From positions 62,001 through 126,000 of the forward strand of contig NZ_RXOM01000054.1 of the NCBI RefSeq assembly GCF_008692195.1: a stretch of 64,000 nt of DNA, read 5' to 3'. A program made the position numbers and the translations under genes. The notes under the pieces are model-generated. The model did not search any database. It was not told where the DNA came from and saw nothing but the letters and a program-made list of their open reading frames with translations. Within the stretch, counting starts at the first letter, position 1. Every line of letters begins with the position of its first letter. This DNA comes from Salegentibacter sp. R32. Lineage in GTDB: Bacteria; Bacteroidota; Bacteroidia; Flavobacteriales; Flavobacteriaceae. Below, piece by piece: positions 44,607-53,361 of this stretch.

Positions 44607-46478
44607 TTATCTTCCCATATAAACCAAAAGTACCGAAATATCTGCGGGACTCACTCCGCTAACTCTTGATGCTTGTGAGACGGTTCTTGGTTGAATTTTA
44701 TTCAATTTCTCACGCGCTTCCATCGACATAGATTGTAACTTCATATAATCAAAATCAGATGGAATTTTAATATTTTCTAGTCGATGAAGTTTGTCTGCAT
44801 TATTCTTTTCCTTTTCAATATAACCGGAATATTTCACTTGAATTTCGGTTTGTTCCAAAACTTCATGGTCTAATTGATGCTCTTGCACATAATTTTCAAC
44901 CGACTCAATTTTACGCATATCTTCCATAGTAATATTAGGTCGTGCAAATATTTTGAACATCTTTCCGCTTTGTTTTACCGTAGCAGATTTATTGGCTTCC
45001 AATATCGGATTCATTTCTTCAGGATTAACACTAGTTTCTCTAAAGAAAGAAACAAAAGCATCGGAAGAATCCTTTTTAGATTCCATTCTCGCCATTCGTT
45101 TTTGAGAAGCTAAACCGAGTTTATAAGATTTTTCAGTCAATCTAAAATCGGCATTATCTTGCCTAAGCAGCGTTCTGTACTCTGCACGCGACGTAAACAT
45201 ACGATAGGGCTCTTCTGTACCTTTTGTGATTAAATCGTCTATTAAAACGCCTATATACGCTTCATCTCTACTCAACACAAATTCTTCTCGCCCTTGAACT
45301 CTTAATGCAGCATTAATTCCCGCCATTAAACCTTGGCAAGCAGCTTCTTCATAACCTGTAGTTCCATTAATTTGTCCAGCAAAATATAAACCTTCTACTA
45401 ACTTCGTTTCTAAAGTATGCTGTAATTGTGTTGGTGGAAAATAATCGTATTCTATGGCATAACCCGGTCTAAAAAATTTTACATTTTCAAATCCAGCAAC
45501 AGATTTTAAAGCCCGATATTGAACATCTTCCGGCAAGGAAGTAGAAAAACCATTTACATAATATTCTACCGTATTCCAACCTTCTGGTTCAACAAAAAGT
45601 TGATGACGATCTTTATCTGCAAAGCGATTAATCTTATCTTCAATACTTGGGCAATATCTAGGACCAACACTTTCAATTCTTCCATTAAACATGGGCGAGC
45701 GGTCAAAACCTTCTTTTAACAAATTATGTACTTCCGGTGAAGTATAAGTCATATGGCAAGAACGCTGTTTTGCTAATGGCTTGGTAACATCTAAAAAGGA
45801 GAACTTCGCAGGAACTTCATCTCCCGGTTGTTCAACCATTTTAGAAAAATCTAATGAACGACCATCTACTCTAGGCGGCGTTCCTGTTTTCATTCTTCCT
45901 GTTTCGAAACCAAGATTTACCAAATCTGCAGTAATTCCGGTAGCGGCTCTTTCTCCTGAACGTCCTCCGCCAAAATTCTTTTCACCAATATGAATTAATC
46001 CGTTTAGAAAAGTTCCATTTGTCAACACTACACTTTTGGCTTTTATTTCCAACCCAAGTGAAGTTCTCACTCCAGTAATTTTTCCGTTTTCAGAAAGAAT
46101 GCCAGCCACCATTTCTTGGTAGAAATCCAGATTAGGAGTTTTCTCCAACATCATTCTCCAATCTTCAGCAAAACGCATGCGGTCACTTTGCACACGTGGA
46201 CTCCACATCGCAGGGCCTTTCGATTTATTCAACATTTTAAATTGAATAGCACTGGTATCACTCACAATTCCACTGTAACCTCCCATTGCATCAATTTCAC
46301 GCACAATTTGTCCTTTTGCAATTCCGCCCATAGCAGGATTACAAGACATCTGTGCGATATTTTGCAAGTTCATGGTTACCAATAAGGTTTTACTTCCCAT
46401 ATTCGCAGCGGCAGCGGCAGCTTCACTTCCTGCGTGCCCTCCTCCTACTACAATTACATCGTATTCTTTCTCAAACAT
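44607..46478 (-). CDS. mnmG: tRNA uridine-5-carboxymethylaminomethyl modification enzyme
   Basis: Works with MnmE to modify U34 of certain tRNAs, using FAD, NADH and methylene-THF. The 623-residue length is standard. The FAD-binding start is YDVIVVGGGHAGSEAAAAAA (7-26), then SCNPAMGGIAKGQIVREIDA (about 45-64) with the conserved Cys, GRSGERAATGI, TGTPPRVDGRS, YCPSIEDKI and GQINGTTGYEEAACQGLMAG near 370-390; the C-terminal helical domain ends QASRVSGVSPADISVLLVYMG. It is flanked on both sides by parS-like palindromes. mnmG (gidA) is often origin-proximal in bacteria. Confidence 0.97.
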   Translation of the reverse strand: MFEKEYDVIVVGGGHAGSEAAAAAANMGSKTLLVTMNLQNIAQMSCNPAMGGIAKGQIVREIDAMGGYSGIVSDTSAIQFKMLNKSKGPAMWSPRVQSDRMRFAEDWRMMLEKTPNLDFYQEMVAGILSENGKITGVRTSLGLEIKAKSVVLTNGTFLNGLIHIGEKNFGGGRSGERAATGITADLVNLGFETGRMKTGTPPRVDGRSLDFSKMVEQPGDEVPAKFSFLDVTKPLAKQRSCHMTYTSPEVHNLLKEGFDRSPMFNGRIESVGPRYCPSIEDKINRFADKDRHQLFVEPEGWNTVEYYVNGFSTSLPEDVQYRALKSVAGFENVKFFRPGYAIEYDYFPPTQLQHTLETKLVEGLYFAGQINGTTGYEEAACQGLMAGINAALRVQGREEFVLSRDEAYIGVLIDDLITKGTEEPYRMFTSRAEYRTLLRQDNADFRLTEKSYKLGLASQKRMARMESKKDSSDAFVSFFRETSVNPEEMNPILEANKSATVKQSGKMFKIFARPNITMEDMRKIESVENYVQEHQLDHEVLEQTEIQVKYSGYIEKEKNNADKLHRLENIKIPSDFDYMKLQSMSMEAREKLNKIQPRTVSQASRVSGVSPADISVLLVYMGR

Positions 46479-46492
46479 TACCTTATAAATTT

Positions 46493-46912
46493 CTATTGTT
46501 CCACGTGGAACATTTTCATTTTTTCATTTTCTTTTTTACGCATTAGTTGCGCATCTTCATCGATCTTATCTTTATATCCACAAAAATGTAACATCCCGTG
46601 AGCAATTACTCGCTTTAATTCTTCGTCAAAAGAAACTTCAAATTTTTTAGCATTTTCCGCGACACGTTCTGTACTTATAAAAATATCTCCGTGTAAAATA
46701 TTTCCCACAGCATTATCAAAACTGATGATGTCGGTATAGTCGTCATGATTTAAATACTTTACATTTATCTCATGCAAATATTCATCATCACAAAAAATAT
46801 AATTGATTTCTCCTTCTTTTTTTTCTTCTGAAATTAAAACCTCCCGCAACCAATTTTCATAGCCCTCTTTCTGTTTTAAATCGAAATTGTTTTCACTGAA
46901 AAAATTAATCAT
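46493..46912 (-). CDS. ybeY: Endoribonuclease/rRNA maturation factor YbeY
   Basis: Metal-dependent RNase of 16S rRNA maturation, 139 residues. Family landmarks: YIFCDDEYLHEINVKYLNHDDYTDIISFD (split across 40-75), GDIFISTERVAENA, and the metal motif VIAHGMLHFCGYKDK (about 109-123). The canonical motif H-G-x-L-H-x3-G-Y-D-H has a third His two residues after Gly-Tyr; here that position is Asp (GYKDK), which I believe is common in Bacteroidota. The last codons encode MFHVEQ and coincide with the parS-like palindrome at 46497-46512. It overlaps the DUF4175 gene by 8 bp. Confidence 0.93.
   Translation of the reverse strand: MINFFSENNFDLKQKEGYENWLREVLISEEKKEGEINYIFCDDEYLHEINVKYLNHDDYTDIISFDNAVGNILHGDIFISTERVAENAKKFEVSFDEELKRVIAHGMLHFCGYKDKIDEDAQLMRKKENEKMKMFHVEQ
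46497..46512. promoter_or_regulatory. parS-like centromere site (copy 2)
   Basis: A second exact TGTTCCACGTGGAACA, 1.9 kb from copy 1 and lying inside the last six codons of ybeY, whose C-terminal FHVEQ it encodes. Flanking bases differ from copy 1 outside the palindrome apart from a shared downstream TTTT, so it is the 16-bp core itself that is conserved. Confidence 0.75.
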
Positions 46913-49900
46913 TTGACTTGAAATATTCTTGAACTTTAATTTTGAAATTTTGCTGCAAAGGTAAACTTTGTCTGTTTAAAATTTCAGTTGTATTGAAATA
47001 TTCTTTAGCCTTATCTAATTGAAGTTGAGTTGGGTTCTGATAACTTTTTCTATTAGTTTCAGATTCACGTTTATTATCTTGACCTTGTTGCAAAGAAGCT
47101 TCTTCCAATTTTAGTAATTGATGTTGAATATTCTTCATTTGTGATTCGGTACGTTCGGTAACTCCACTGCGCAATAATTCATCTTCAACTCGCTTCATTT
47201 GTCGGGCTAGGTTCTTCGCTTTTTCGTCTAAACCTTCTTTACGAATCATATCTTCTAATTGATTCCGCAATTCTTGCTGACGCTTATAAATCTCATAGAT
47301 TTCTCCACTTAACTGTTCTGAAGATTTATTGCCTTGTTTTCCTTGTTGGCCACCATTTCCTTCTCCTCCATTTTGACCTCCTTCACCGTTTTCTCCTTGC
47401 TGTCCAGATTTTCCAAATTGATTGCCCTGTCCTGATTGTTGTCCCTGACCAGATTGACCATTTTTACCGGAACCGGGCGATCCTGATTCTCCCTCTTTCT
47501 TTCCCTTGCCTTGACCAATTTGCTCTCCTAATTCTCCTTGTTTTTTAATAATATCCTGAAGTTGAAAACCTCTCCCCTCACCTTGGCCTTGTCCTGGACT
47601 TGGTTGTCCTTCTCCTTGTCCTTGACCGGAACCCATTGCCATAGATTGCATTTGCTGTAAAGATTCATTCAGCATATTGGCTAAATCATTGGCACCTTTA
47701 AAAACATACTGTTGGCTGGCAACACCAGTTCTTACTTGATTTTCTGATAATCTTTCCAAGGATTTATCAATATTGAATTCAATATCAGTTAATTGAGAGG
47801 TAATTTGGTCTCCAATCATCGGATTTCGTAAAGCTAAAGCATACAAACTGTCATCTACATGTTTAAAATTTTCCTTTAATACATATTGATAACGGAGTTT
47901 CTTAGCGTATTGTGGACTGTTTTCTTCTATCGCTTTAAAGTCTTCCATCAAATCTTCTTGCTGAAAAGAAAACGTGATTAAATTATCTAAAATCTGGCGA
48001 AGCATTTCTGCATCTTCTTGGTTTTGTTCAGAACTTCCTTGCATCATCATATTCATCATTTGTTGTCCCATTTCTTGCATTTTCTCTCCAGCAGATTTTT
48101 GCTTTTGTTTAGCTTTCTGAGATGGCGAAGATTTTTGTTGTTGATTTTGCTGCTCTTGTTTTTCTTGATTTTGTTCAGAATTTTCTTGTTCCTCTCCATC
48201 TTTATTTTCAGAAGATTCTTGTTTTTCTTGTTCCTCAGATTTGTTCAATTCTTCACTGGCCTCTTTTTGATCTTTCTTTACGCTATCTTCTTTTTGGCCA
48301 TCCCGAGGTAAATCCATCGGCTTTTTTAAATCTTGGTTTTCTTTATCCAAATCATCCATTTGCTTTTGTAATTCTTCAAAAGCTTGATTCATTTTTTCTT
48401 GCTCTTCAGCTGAATTTATAGAATCGTTTTCAGCTAATTTCTCTTGCTCCTTACCCAATTCATTCATCTCCTTAGCAACTTGTTCAGCTTTCTTTTGAAC
48501 GTAATAACGTTTAGTTAATTCTAAAAGTTGTTCTAAGCTTTTTTGTTCATTTTGGTTTTGCTTGCTAAGTTTTTCAATCTTTTCGTTGAGTTCTTCTTTA
48601 TTGATTTTGTCTTGATACTTCTCTAACTCTTTCAGCAACTCTTCGTTTTGCTCAATACGTTCTTCATTTTTTTCTAAACGCTCTTGCAATTGTTCTTTAA
48701 AATCGTCTTCTTTTTCAGGTTGAAATTCCTCTAAGTTTTCTTTCATTTGCTTAGAGTATTCTTTCATTAATTTTTCTTGTTGTTGTTGTCGCTGAATATA
48801 ATTCTCCAACTTTTTACGGTCGTTGTAATTCAGTCTATTTTTTTCTTTCTGTAATTGGTCAAGCTCTTGTAATTCCTTGTTGCCTTCTTTCATTTTTTCC
48901 AAAGAACTATCCATATCTTTAATGGTTTTCTCCTGATTATTAAGTTGTTCTTGGGTTTCTTCATCTTCGGTAAACTTTCGATAAGAAAACGTTTCACTCT
49001 TCGTCCGTTTGTTGCCGTTTACTTGATCGTTATCAAAAACCTGAAAGTAAAACTCATAAGCTTTACCTCGCTTTAATTCTAAGTTATTAGGAAAGGTGTA
49101 CACAAAATCATCAAAAGTAGAAGCGCTAACTTTTAGATTGATTTTTTGGGTTTGTTCGGGATTTTCTGAAGGAAAATACACCAACTGTAAATTGGTGAGT
49201 CCATAATCATCGGCTACTTTTCCGTAGAAATACATCAACTGACTGTCTAAAGAATCACGTTTCATTTCTACATCTAATTCTGGATATTCATCACGTACCA
49301 CTTTTAATTGATAAGACAAACGTTCATAATCTTTTAACTGCTCGTTAGACGTTGAAATTTGATAGGAAGTGTTTCTGAAAATTTGCTGTTGAATGGAAAA
49401 GTTGTTTTCCGCTTGCTGAAAAGTTTCGGTAGTATCGGGTAAATTCAGTTGAATTTGATTGGTAGATTTTGCCGCTAAATTCCAAGAAACTTTGGTGCCT
49501 TCAGGAATTGTGGCATTTCCGGTTCCTTTAACGCTTTCATCTTTTTTGCCTACGTAGGAAGGATAATCCAATTGCATTTCAAAATTAACCAAGGTAGGAA
49601 CGTTAATCACTTCAACTTGATAAGGCCGGGAAGTAACCTCGTTGGAACTTAAATAGAATTCTGTGTTTTTCGACACCCGGTCAAAAGTATATTCAAAAAC
49701 TCCGGGATTGACATTCTTCAAAAAATAAGTTTCGCCATCGTAATGAATACTGGCATCTTCCGGTATTACACTCCCATTGGTATGAATCCTTAGGGTTAAA
49801 CTTTCATTTTCCTTTACTTGAAGCTGACTTTGGTTTAATTGAAAAGAAAAAGGTGCAGGCGGTTCGTAGGCTTGATTGTAGTTGACCACACGTGTATAAC

Positions 49901-50438
49901 TCTCTGAAAACAAACTGCTATTTCCCGAAATATAAATGGCCAGAAAAATGAGCACCGGAATTATGGCGTATTTTACATACTTGAGGTTTGATTTAAAATT
50001 TATCGCAATCTGAAAAGGAACAGGTTTTAATTCAACCGATTTCTGGTCGATACTCGCCAGTAATAATTCAGATTCTGTGTTTTTTGCGTTTTTATGAAGC
50101 TGAAGGATGTTCAGCAACTTATCATTTACTTCGGGAAAATGTTCGCCAATAATTCGGGAAGCATGTTCGTAATTTATTCCTTTAGAAAGTTTAAATAACT
50201 TAGCGAGCGGATACAAAATGAAACGAGCAAACAAAGCTACTTCTACTCCAACAAAAAGCCAGAATAATATTTTTCTTCCGAGGGAATTCAGCCAGAAAAA
50301 ATATTCAAAAGAAACGGTAATCAGAAAATACAGAAACCCTATGGCAAAAAATAATAGGGTTCCTTTTAGGAGTTCATTAAGGTAATATTTTCTAATAAAA
50401 GCTTCTAACTTATGCTTGATAAGTTGGTAATTATTCAT
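46905..50438 (-). CDS. DUF4175 family giant coiled-coil membrane protein
   Basis: A 1177-residue protein. Two transmembrane helices open it (about 25-50 and 58-80) and a third is near 158-175 (YAIIPVLIFLAIYISG). Residues about 180-500 form beta-rich, Ig-like segments of an extracytoplasmic region. About 500-830 is a highly charged E/K/Q coiled coil (EQLNNQEKTIKDMDSSLEKM and similar), and about 930-1055 is low-complexity Gly/Gln (GSGQGQGEGQPSPGQGQGEG). The C-terminus returns to helical charged sequence. It matches DUF4175 of Bacteroidota, of unknown function. It overlaps ybeY by 8 bp. The repetitive DNA of the last third is prone to misassembly. Confidence 0.85.
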   Translation of the reverse strand: MNNYQLIKHKLEAFIRKYYLNELLKGTLLFFAIGFLYFLITVSFEYFFWLNSLGRKILFWLFVGVEVALFARFILYPLAKLFKLSKGINYEHASRIIGEHFPEVNDKLLNILQLHKNAKNTESELLLASIDQKSVELKPVPFQIAINFKSNLKYVKYAIIPVLIFLAIYISGNSSLFSESYTRVVNYNQAYEPPAPFSFQLNQSQLQVKENESLTLRIHTNGSVIPEDASIHYDGETYFLKNVNPGVFEYTFDRVSKNTEFYLSSNEVTSRPYQVEVINVPTLVNFEMQLDYPSYVGKKDESVKGTGNATIPEGTKVSWNLAAKSTNQIQLNLPDTTETFQQAENNFSIQQQIFRNTSYQISTSNEQLKDYERLSYQLKVVRDEYPELDVEMKRDSLDSQLMYFYGKVADDYGLTNLQLVYFPSENPEQTQKINLKVSASTFDDFVYTFPNNLELKRGKAYEFYFQVFDNDQVNGNKRTKSETFSYRKFTEDEETQEQLNNQEKTIKDMDSSLEKMKEGNKELQELDQLQKEKNRLNYNDRKKLENYIQRQQQQEKLMKEYSKQMKENLEEFQPEKEDDFKEQLQERLEKNEERIEQNEELLKELEKYQDKINKEELNEKIEKLSKQNQNEQKSLEQLLELTKRYYVQKKAEQVAKEMNELGKEQEKLAENDSINSAEEQEKMNQAFEELQKQMDDLDKENQDLKKPMDLPRDGQKEDSVKKDQKEASEELNKSEEQEKQESSENKDGEEQENSEQNQEKQEQQNQQQKSSPSQKAKQKQKSAGEKMQEMGQQMMNMMMQGSSEQNQEDAEMLRQILDNLITFSFQQEDLMEDFKAIEENSPQYAKKLRYQYVLKENFKHVDDSLYALALRNPMIGDQITSQLTDIEFNIDKSLERLSENQVRTGVASQQYVFKGANDLANMLNESLQQMQSMAMGSGQGQGEGQPSPGQGQGEGRGFQLQDIIKKQGELGEQIGQGKGKKEGESGSPGSGKNGQSGQGQQSGQGNQFGKSGQQGENGEGGQNGGEGNGGQQGKQGNKSSEQLSGEIYEIYKRQQELRNQLEDMIRKEGLDEKAKNLARQMKRVEDELLRSGVTERTESQMKNIQHQLLKLEEASLQQGQDNKRESETNRKSYQNPTQLQLDKAKEYFNTTEILNRQSLPLQQNFKIKVQEYFKSND

Positions 50439-50565
50439 CTACAAGAGGTTTGCTTATTCATTAACTTCTAAAACTACAATAAAAATTTAAGCTATTTAAA
50501 TTGCTTAAGTAGTTTAACATCAGCACCTCAACAAATTTCTTACCAATTTAATCTTCTGGTTTTGG

Positions 50566-50597
50566 TTGAATTTTCGCTAGATAAGATTGTATCTTTG
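50566..50597 (+). promoter_or_regulatory. gltX promoter
   Basis: TTG at 50566-50568 and a perfect -7 TATCTTTG at 50590-50597 are 21 bp apart. The gltX ATG follows at 50615, leaving a leader of only about 10 nt. Confidence 0.6.
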
Positions 50598-50614
50598 CCA
50601 AAAAACAGAAGAAA

Positions 50615-52138
50615 ATGTCTCAGAAAGTACGCGTGCGTTTTGCACCAAGCCCAACCGGACCTTTACATATTGGCGGTGTAAGAACTGCTTTATTCAACTA
50701 CCTTTTTGCCAAAAAACACGATGGTGATTTTGTATTGCGAATTGAAGATACCGACCAAACCCGTTATGTAGAGGGCGCCGAAGATTATATTGTGGAAGCT
50801 CTCAACTGGTTAAATATTCCTTACGATGAAGGACCGGGAAAAGAAGCTGATGCCGGCCCTTACCGACAAAGTGAACGCAAAGGCTTGTACCGAGAATATG
50901 CCGATAAATTATTAGCTAGCGGAAATGCTTATTATGCGTTTGATACTGCAGAAGAATTAGCTGAAAAAAGAGCTGAACACGAAGCGCAAAAAGAAACCTT
51001 TATCTACAATTGGCATAATCGAAACGAGTTAAACAATTCGTTAGCACTTTCTGAAGAAGAAACCAAGCAAAAAATTGAAAGTGGCGAACCTTATGTGATC
51101 AGATTTAAAGCTCCAGCAAATGAAGAGCTTGATTTACAAGACGAAATTCGCGGCGATATTCAAGTCAACACTAAAGTACTAGACGATAAAGTTTTATTTA
51201 AAAGTGACGGAATGCCTACCTATCACTTAGCGAATATTGTTGATGATCATTTGATGAAAATTACCCACGTTATTCGTGGTGAAGAATGGTTGCCCTCATT
51301 AGCTTTACACGTGTTGTTATACCGTGCCTTTGGGTGGGAAGCACCCAAATTTGCACATCTACCGCTTATTTTAAAACCTACCGGAAAAGGGAAATTAAGT
51401 AAGCGTGATGGCGATAAAATGGGATTTCCGGTTTTCCCTTTACAATGGAAAGATTCTAAAACCGGCGATATTGCTTCCGGTTATCGTGAAGAAGGATATT
51501 TACCACAAACGGTGGTAAACATGTTAGTTTTCTTAGGATGGAATGAAGGTGAGGGCTCAGAAAAAGAAATTTATTCATTGGAAGAATTAGTGAATGCCTT
51601 TAGCCTAGAACACGTTTCTAAAGGAGGTTCTAAATTTGATCCTGAAAAAACAAAATGGTTTCAACACCACTATTTACAAGAACAAAATAATTTTGACCTC
51701 GCTGCTGAATATTTAAAAATCCTAAAAGAAAAAAATCTGGATCCCGCAGCAACTTATGTAGAAGAAGTGGTAAAAACCATTAAAGAACGCGCTACGTTTG
51801 TAAGTGATTTTTGGGAACTCTCTTCTTTCTATTTTGTTGCTCCTACTGACTTTGACGCGAAAGCTTCTAAAAAAGCTTGGAAAGAAGGAACTTCAGAAAT
51901 TATGGAAAACGTAAAAAATGTAATTGCTGGAGTAGAAGATTTCAATCAAGAAAACCTTCAAGACCAAGTCAAAACATGGATTACCGAACAAGAAATTGGC
52001 TTTGGAAAAGTAATGCAACCATTACGTTTATCGTTAGTTGGAGAAATGAAAGGTCCCGATTTATTTCATATTATGACTTCTATTGGAAAAGAAGAAACCT
52101 TAAAGCGAATAGATTTCGCCATTGAAAAGTTAAGTTAA
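50615..52138 (+). CDS. gltX: Glutamate--tRNA ligase
   Basis: Charges tRNA-Glu. The 507-residue class I synthetase has the HIGH-like motif RFAPSPTGPLHIGGVRTALF (8-27), the family segment RIEDTDQTRYVEGAED (about 42-57), VIRGEEWLPSLALHVLLYRAF (near 219-239) and the KMSKS-like GKGKLSKRDGDKMGFPVF (about 258-275). The C-terminal anticodon-binding helices follow. Domain order and length are canonical. It stands alone with its own promoter and a downstream terminator at 52252-52284. Confidence 0.97.
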   Translation: MSQKVRVRFAPSPTGPLHIGGVRTALFNYLFAKKHDGDFVLRIEDTDQTRYVEGAEDYIVEALNWLNIPYDEGPGKEADAGPYRQSERKGLYREYADKLLASGNAYYAFDTAEELAEKRAEHEAQKETFIYNWHNRNELNNSLALSEEETKQKIESGEPYVIRFKAPANEELDLQDEIRGDIQVNTKVLDDKVLFKSDGMPTYHLANIVDDHLMKITHVIRGEEWLPSLALHVLLYRAFGWEAPKFAHLPLILKPTGKGKLSKRDGDKMGFPVFPLQWKDSKTGDIASGYREEGYLPQTVVNMLVFLGWNEGEGSEKEIYSLEELVNAFSLEHVSKGGSKFDPEKTKWFQHHYLQEQNNFDLAAEYLKILKEKNLDPAATYVEEVVKTIKERATFVSDFWELSSFYFVAPTDFDAKASKKAWKEGTSEIMENVKNVIAGVEDFNQENLQDQVKTWITEQEIGFGKVMQPLRLSLVGEMKGPDLFHIMTSIGKEETLKRIDFAIEKLS

Positions 52139-52251
52139 AGTTTAAACTGAATTTATATCCAGGTCTCATTAAGCCAATTCTTATAGACAAACACTATGAG
52201 ATGCTAAAACAAGTTCAGTATGACAAAATTAAACTTTCAACAATACCTTAT

Positions 52252-52284
52252 AAAAAGCAGTTTGAAATCTTCAAGCTGCTTTTT
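52252..52284 (+). terminator. gltX terminator
   Basis: A 15-bp stem with one T-G wobble (AAAAAGCAGTTTGAA / TTCAAGCTGCTTTTT) and a 3-nt loop, followed by a T-run. It lies 113 bp downstream of the gltX stop; the bases between hold no gene that I can see. Confidence 0.8.
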
Positions 52285-52349
52285 TGTTAATAAAATCTAA
52301 AAACATAAGGCTTAAACTTGTATCTTTAGACCTATAAACAACTAATATT

Positions 52350-53351
52350 ATGGGACTATTTCTTACAGGATTTATTATTTTCTTGGCTCTTATTCTTGTC
52401 CTTTCAGGAATATTTACGGTAAAACAACAAACTTCAGCCATCGTAGAACGCTTCGGAAAATTCAACAGCATTCGAAATTCAGGACTTCAAATTAAAATTC
52501 CGATTATTGATAGAATTGCGGGAAGAATCAATTTAAAAATTCAGCAATTAGATGTAATTGTCGAAACCAAAACAAAAGATGATGTATTTGTTCGTTTGAA
52601 AATTTCGGTACAATTTCAGGTAATTAAAACAAAAGTATACGATGCGTTTTATAAGCTTGAAAGTCCGCACGACCAGATTACCTCTTACGTTTTTGATGTG
52701 GTACGTGCAGAAGTGCCTAAAATGAAGTTAGACGACGTGTTTGAACGCAAAGATGATATTGCTAACGCTGTTAAGTTAGAGTTGAACGATGCGATGGTTG
52801 ATTATGGGTACGACATCATTAAAACCTTGGTCACCGATATTGACCCAGATGTACAAGTAAAAGCGGCCATGAACCGAATTAATGCTTCAGAAAGGGAAAA
52901 AGTAGCTGCAGAATATGAAGCGGAAGCCGAACGTATTAAAATTGTAGCGAAAGCAAGAGCCGAAGCAGAAAGCAAACGTTTACAAGGGCAAGGGATTGCA
53001 GATCAGCGTCGCGAAATTGCCCGAGGTTTGGAAGAATCTGTTGATGTGTTGAACAATGTTGGCATTAATTCTCAAGAAGCTTCCGCATTGATTGTCGTAA
53101 CGCAACATTATGATACATTACAATCATTAGGCGAAGAAACCAATACCAATTTAATCTTGCTCCCCAATTCACCTCAAGCCGGAAGTGATATGCTGAATAA
53201 TATGATTGCTTCATTTGTAGCGTCTAACCAGATTGGTGAAAAGATGAAGGAAGAAAATAAATTAAAAGGAATTGCTTCGGAAACTAAAAAGTCTAAACCA
53301 AAGAAACAAAACCCTCCTATTGACGATGATGAATATCGTAGTGAGGAATAA
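52350..53351 (+). CDS. SPFH/Band 7 membrane scaffold protein
   Basis: A 333-residue stomatin/prohibitin-like protein. One N-terminal transmembrane helix (LFLTGFIIFLALILVLSGIF, 3-22) anchors it, followed by the SPFH domain with TSAIVERFGKFNSIRNSGLQ (about 30-49), FVRLKISVQFQVI (about 90-102), TSYVFDVVRAEVPKMKLDDVFERKD-type core (about 115-140) and VTDIDPDVQVKAAMNRINASEREK (about 165-188). A coiled coil follows (KIVAKARAEAESKRL). The C-terminal tail is basic then acidic (KKSKPKKQNPPIDDDE). Such proteins form membrane microdomain rings. A weak TATCTTTA -7-like element lies at 52321-52328. No NfeD gene follows; the next gene encodes a TPR protein. Confidence 0.92.
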   Translation: MGLFLTGFIIFLALILVLSGIFTVKQQTSAIVERFGKFNSIRNSGLQIKIPIIDRIAGRINLKIQQLDVIVETKTKDDVFVRLKISVQFQVIKTKVYDAFYKLESPHDQITSYVFDVVRAEVPKMKLDDVFERKDDIANAVKLELNDAMVDYGYDIIKTLVTDIDPDVQVKAAMNRINASEREKVAAEYEAEAERIKIVAKARAEAESKRLQGQGIADQRREIARGLEESVDVLNNVGINSQEASALIVVTQHYDTLQSLGEETNTNLILLPNSPQAGSDMLNNMIASFVASNQIGEKMKEENKLKGIASETKKSKPKKQNPPIDDDEYRSEE

Positions 53352-53361
53352 ATTTTAATCT

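Noticed and set aside
48018-48421. Open frames on the plus strand rich in Leu, Phe and Arg
   Set aside because: They are the antisense of the Gln/Glu/Lys-rich coiled coil of the DUF4175 gene, which creates long stop-free antisense frames.
49885-51320. Other CACGTG hexamers (near 49893 and 51311) as further parS copies
   Set aside because: Their flanks (CCACACGTGTAT and TTACACGTGTTG) do not match the 16-bp palindrome, and both lie within coding sequence.
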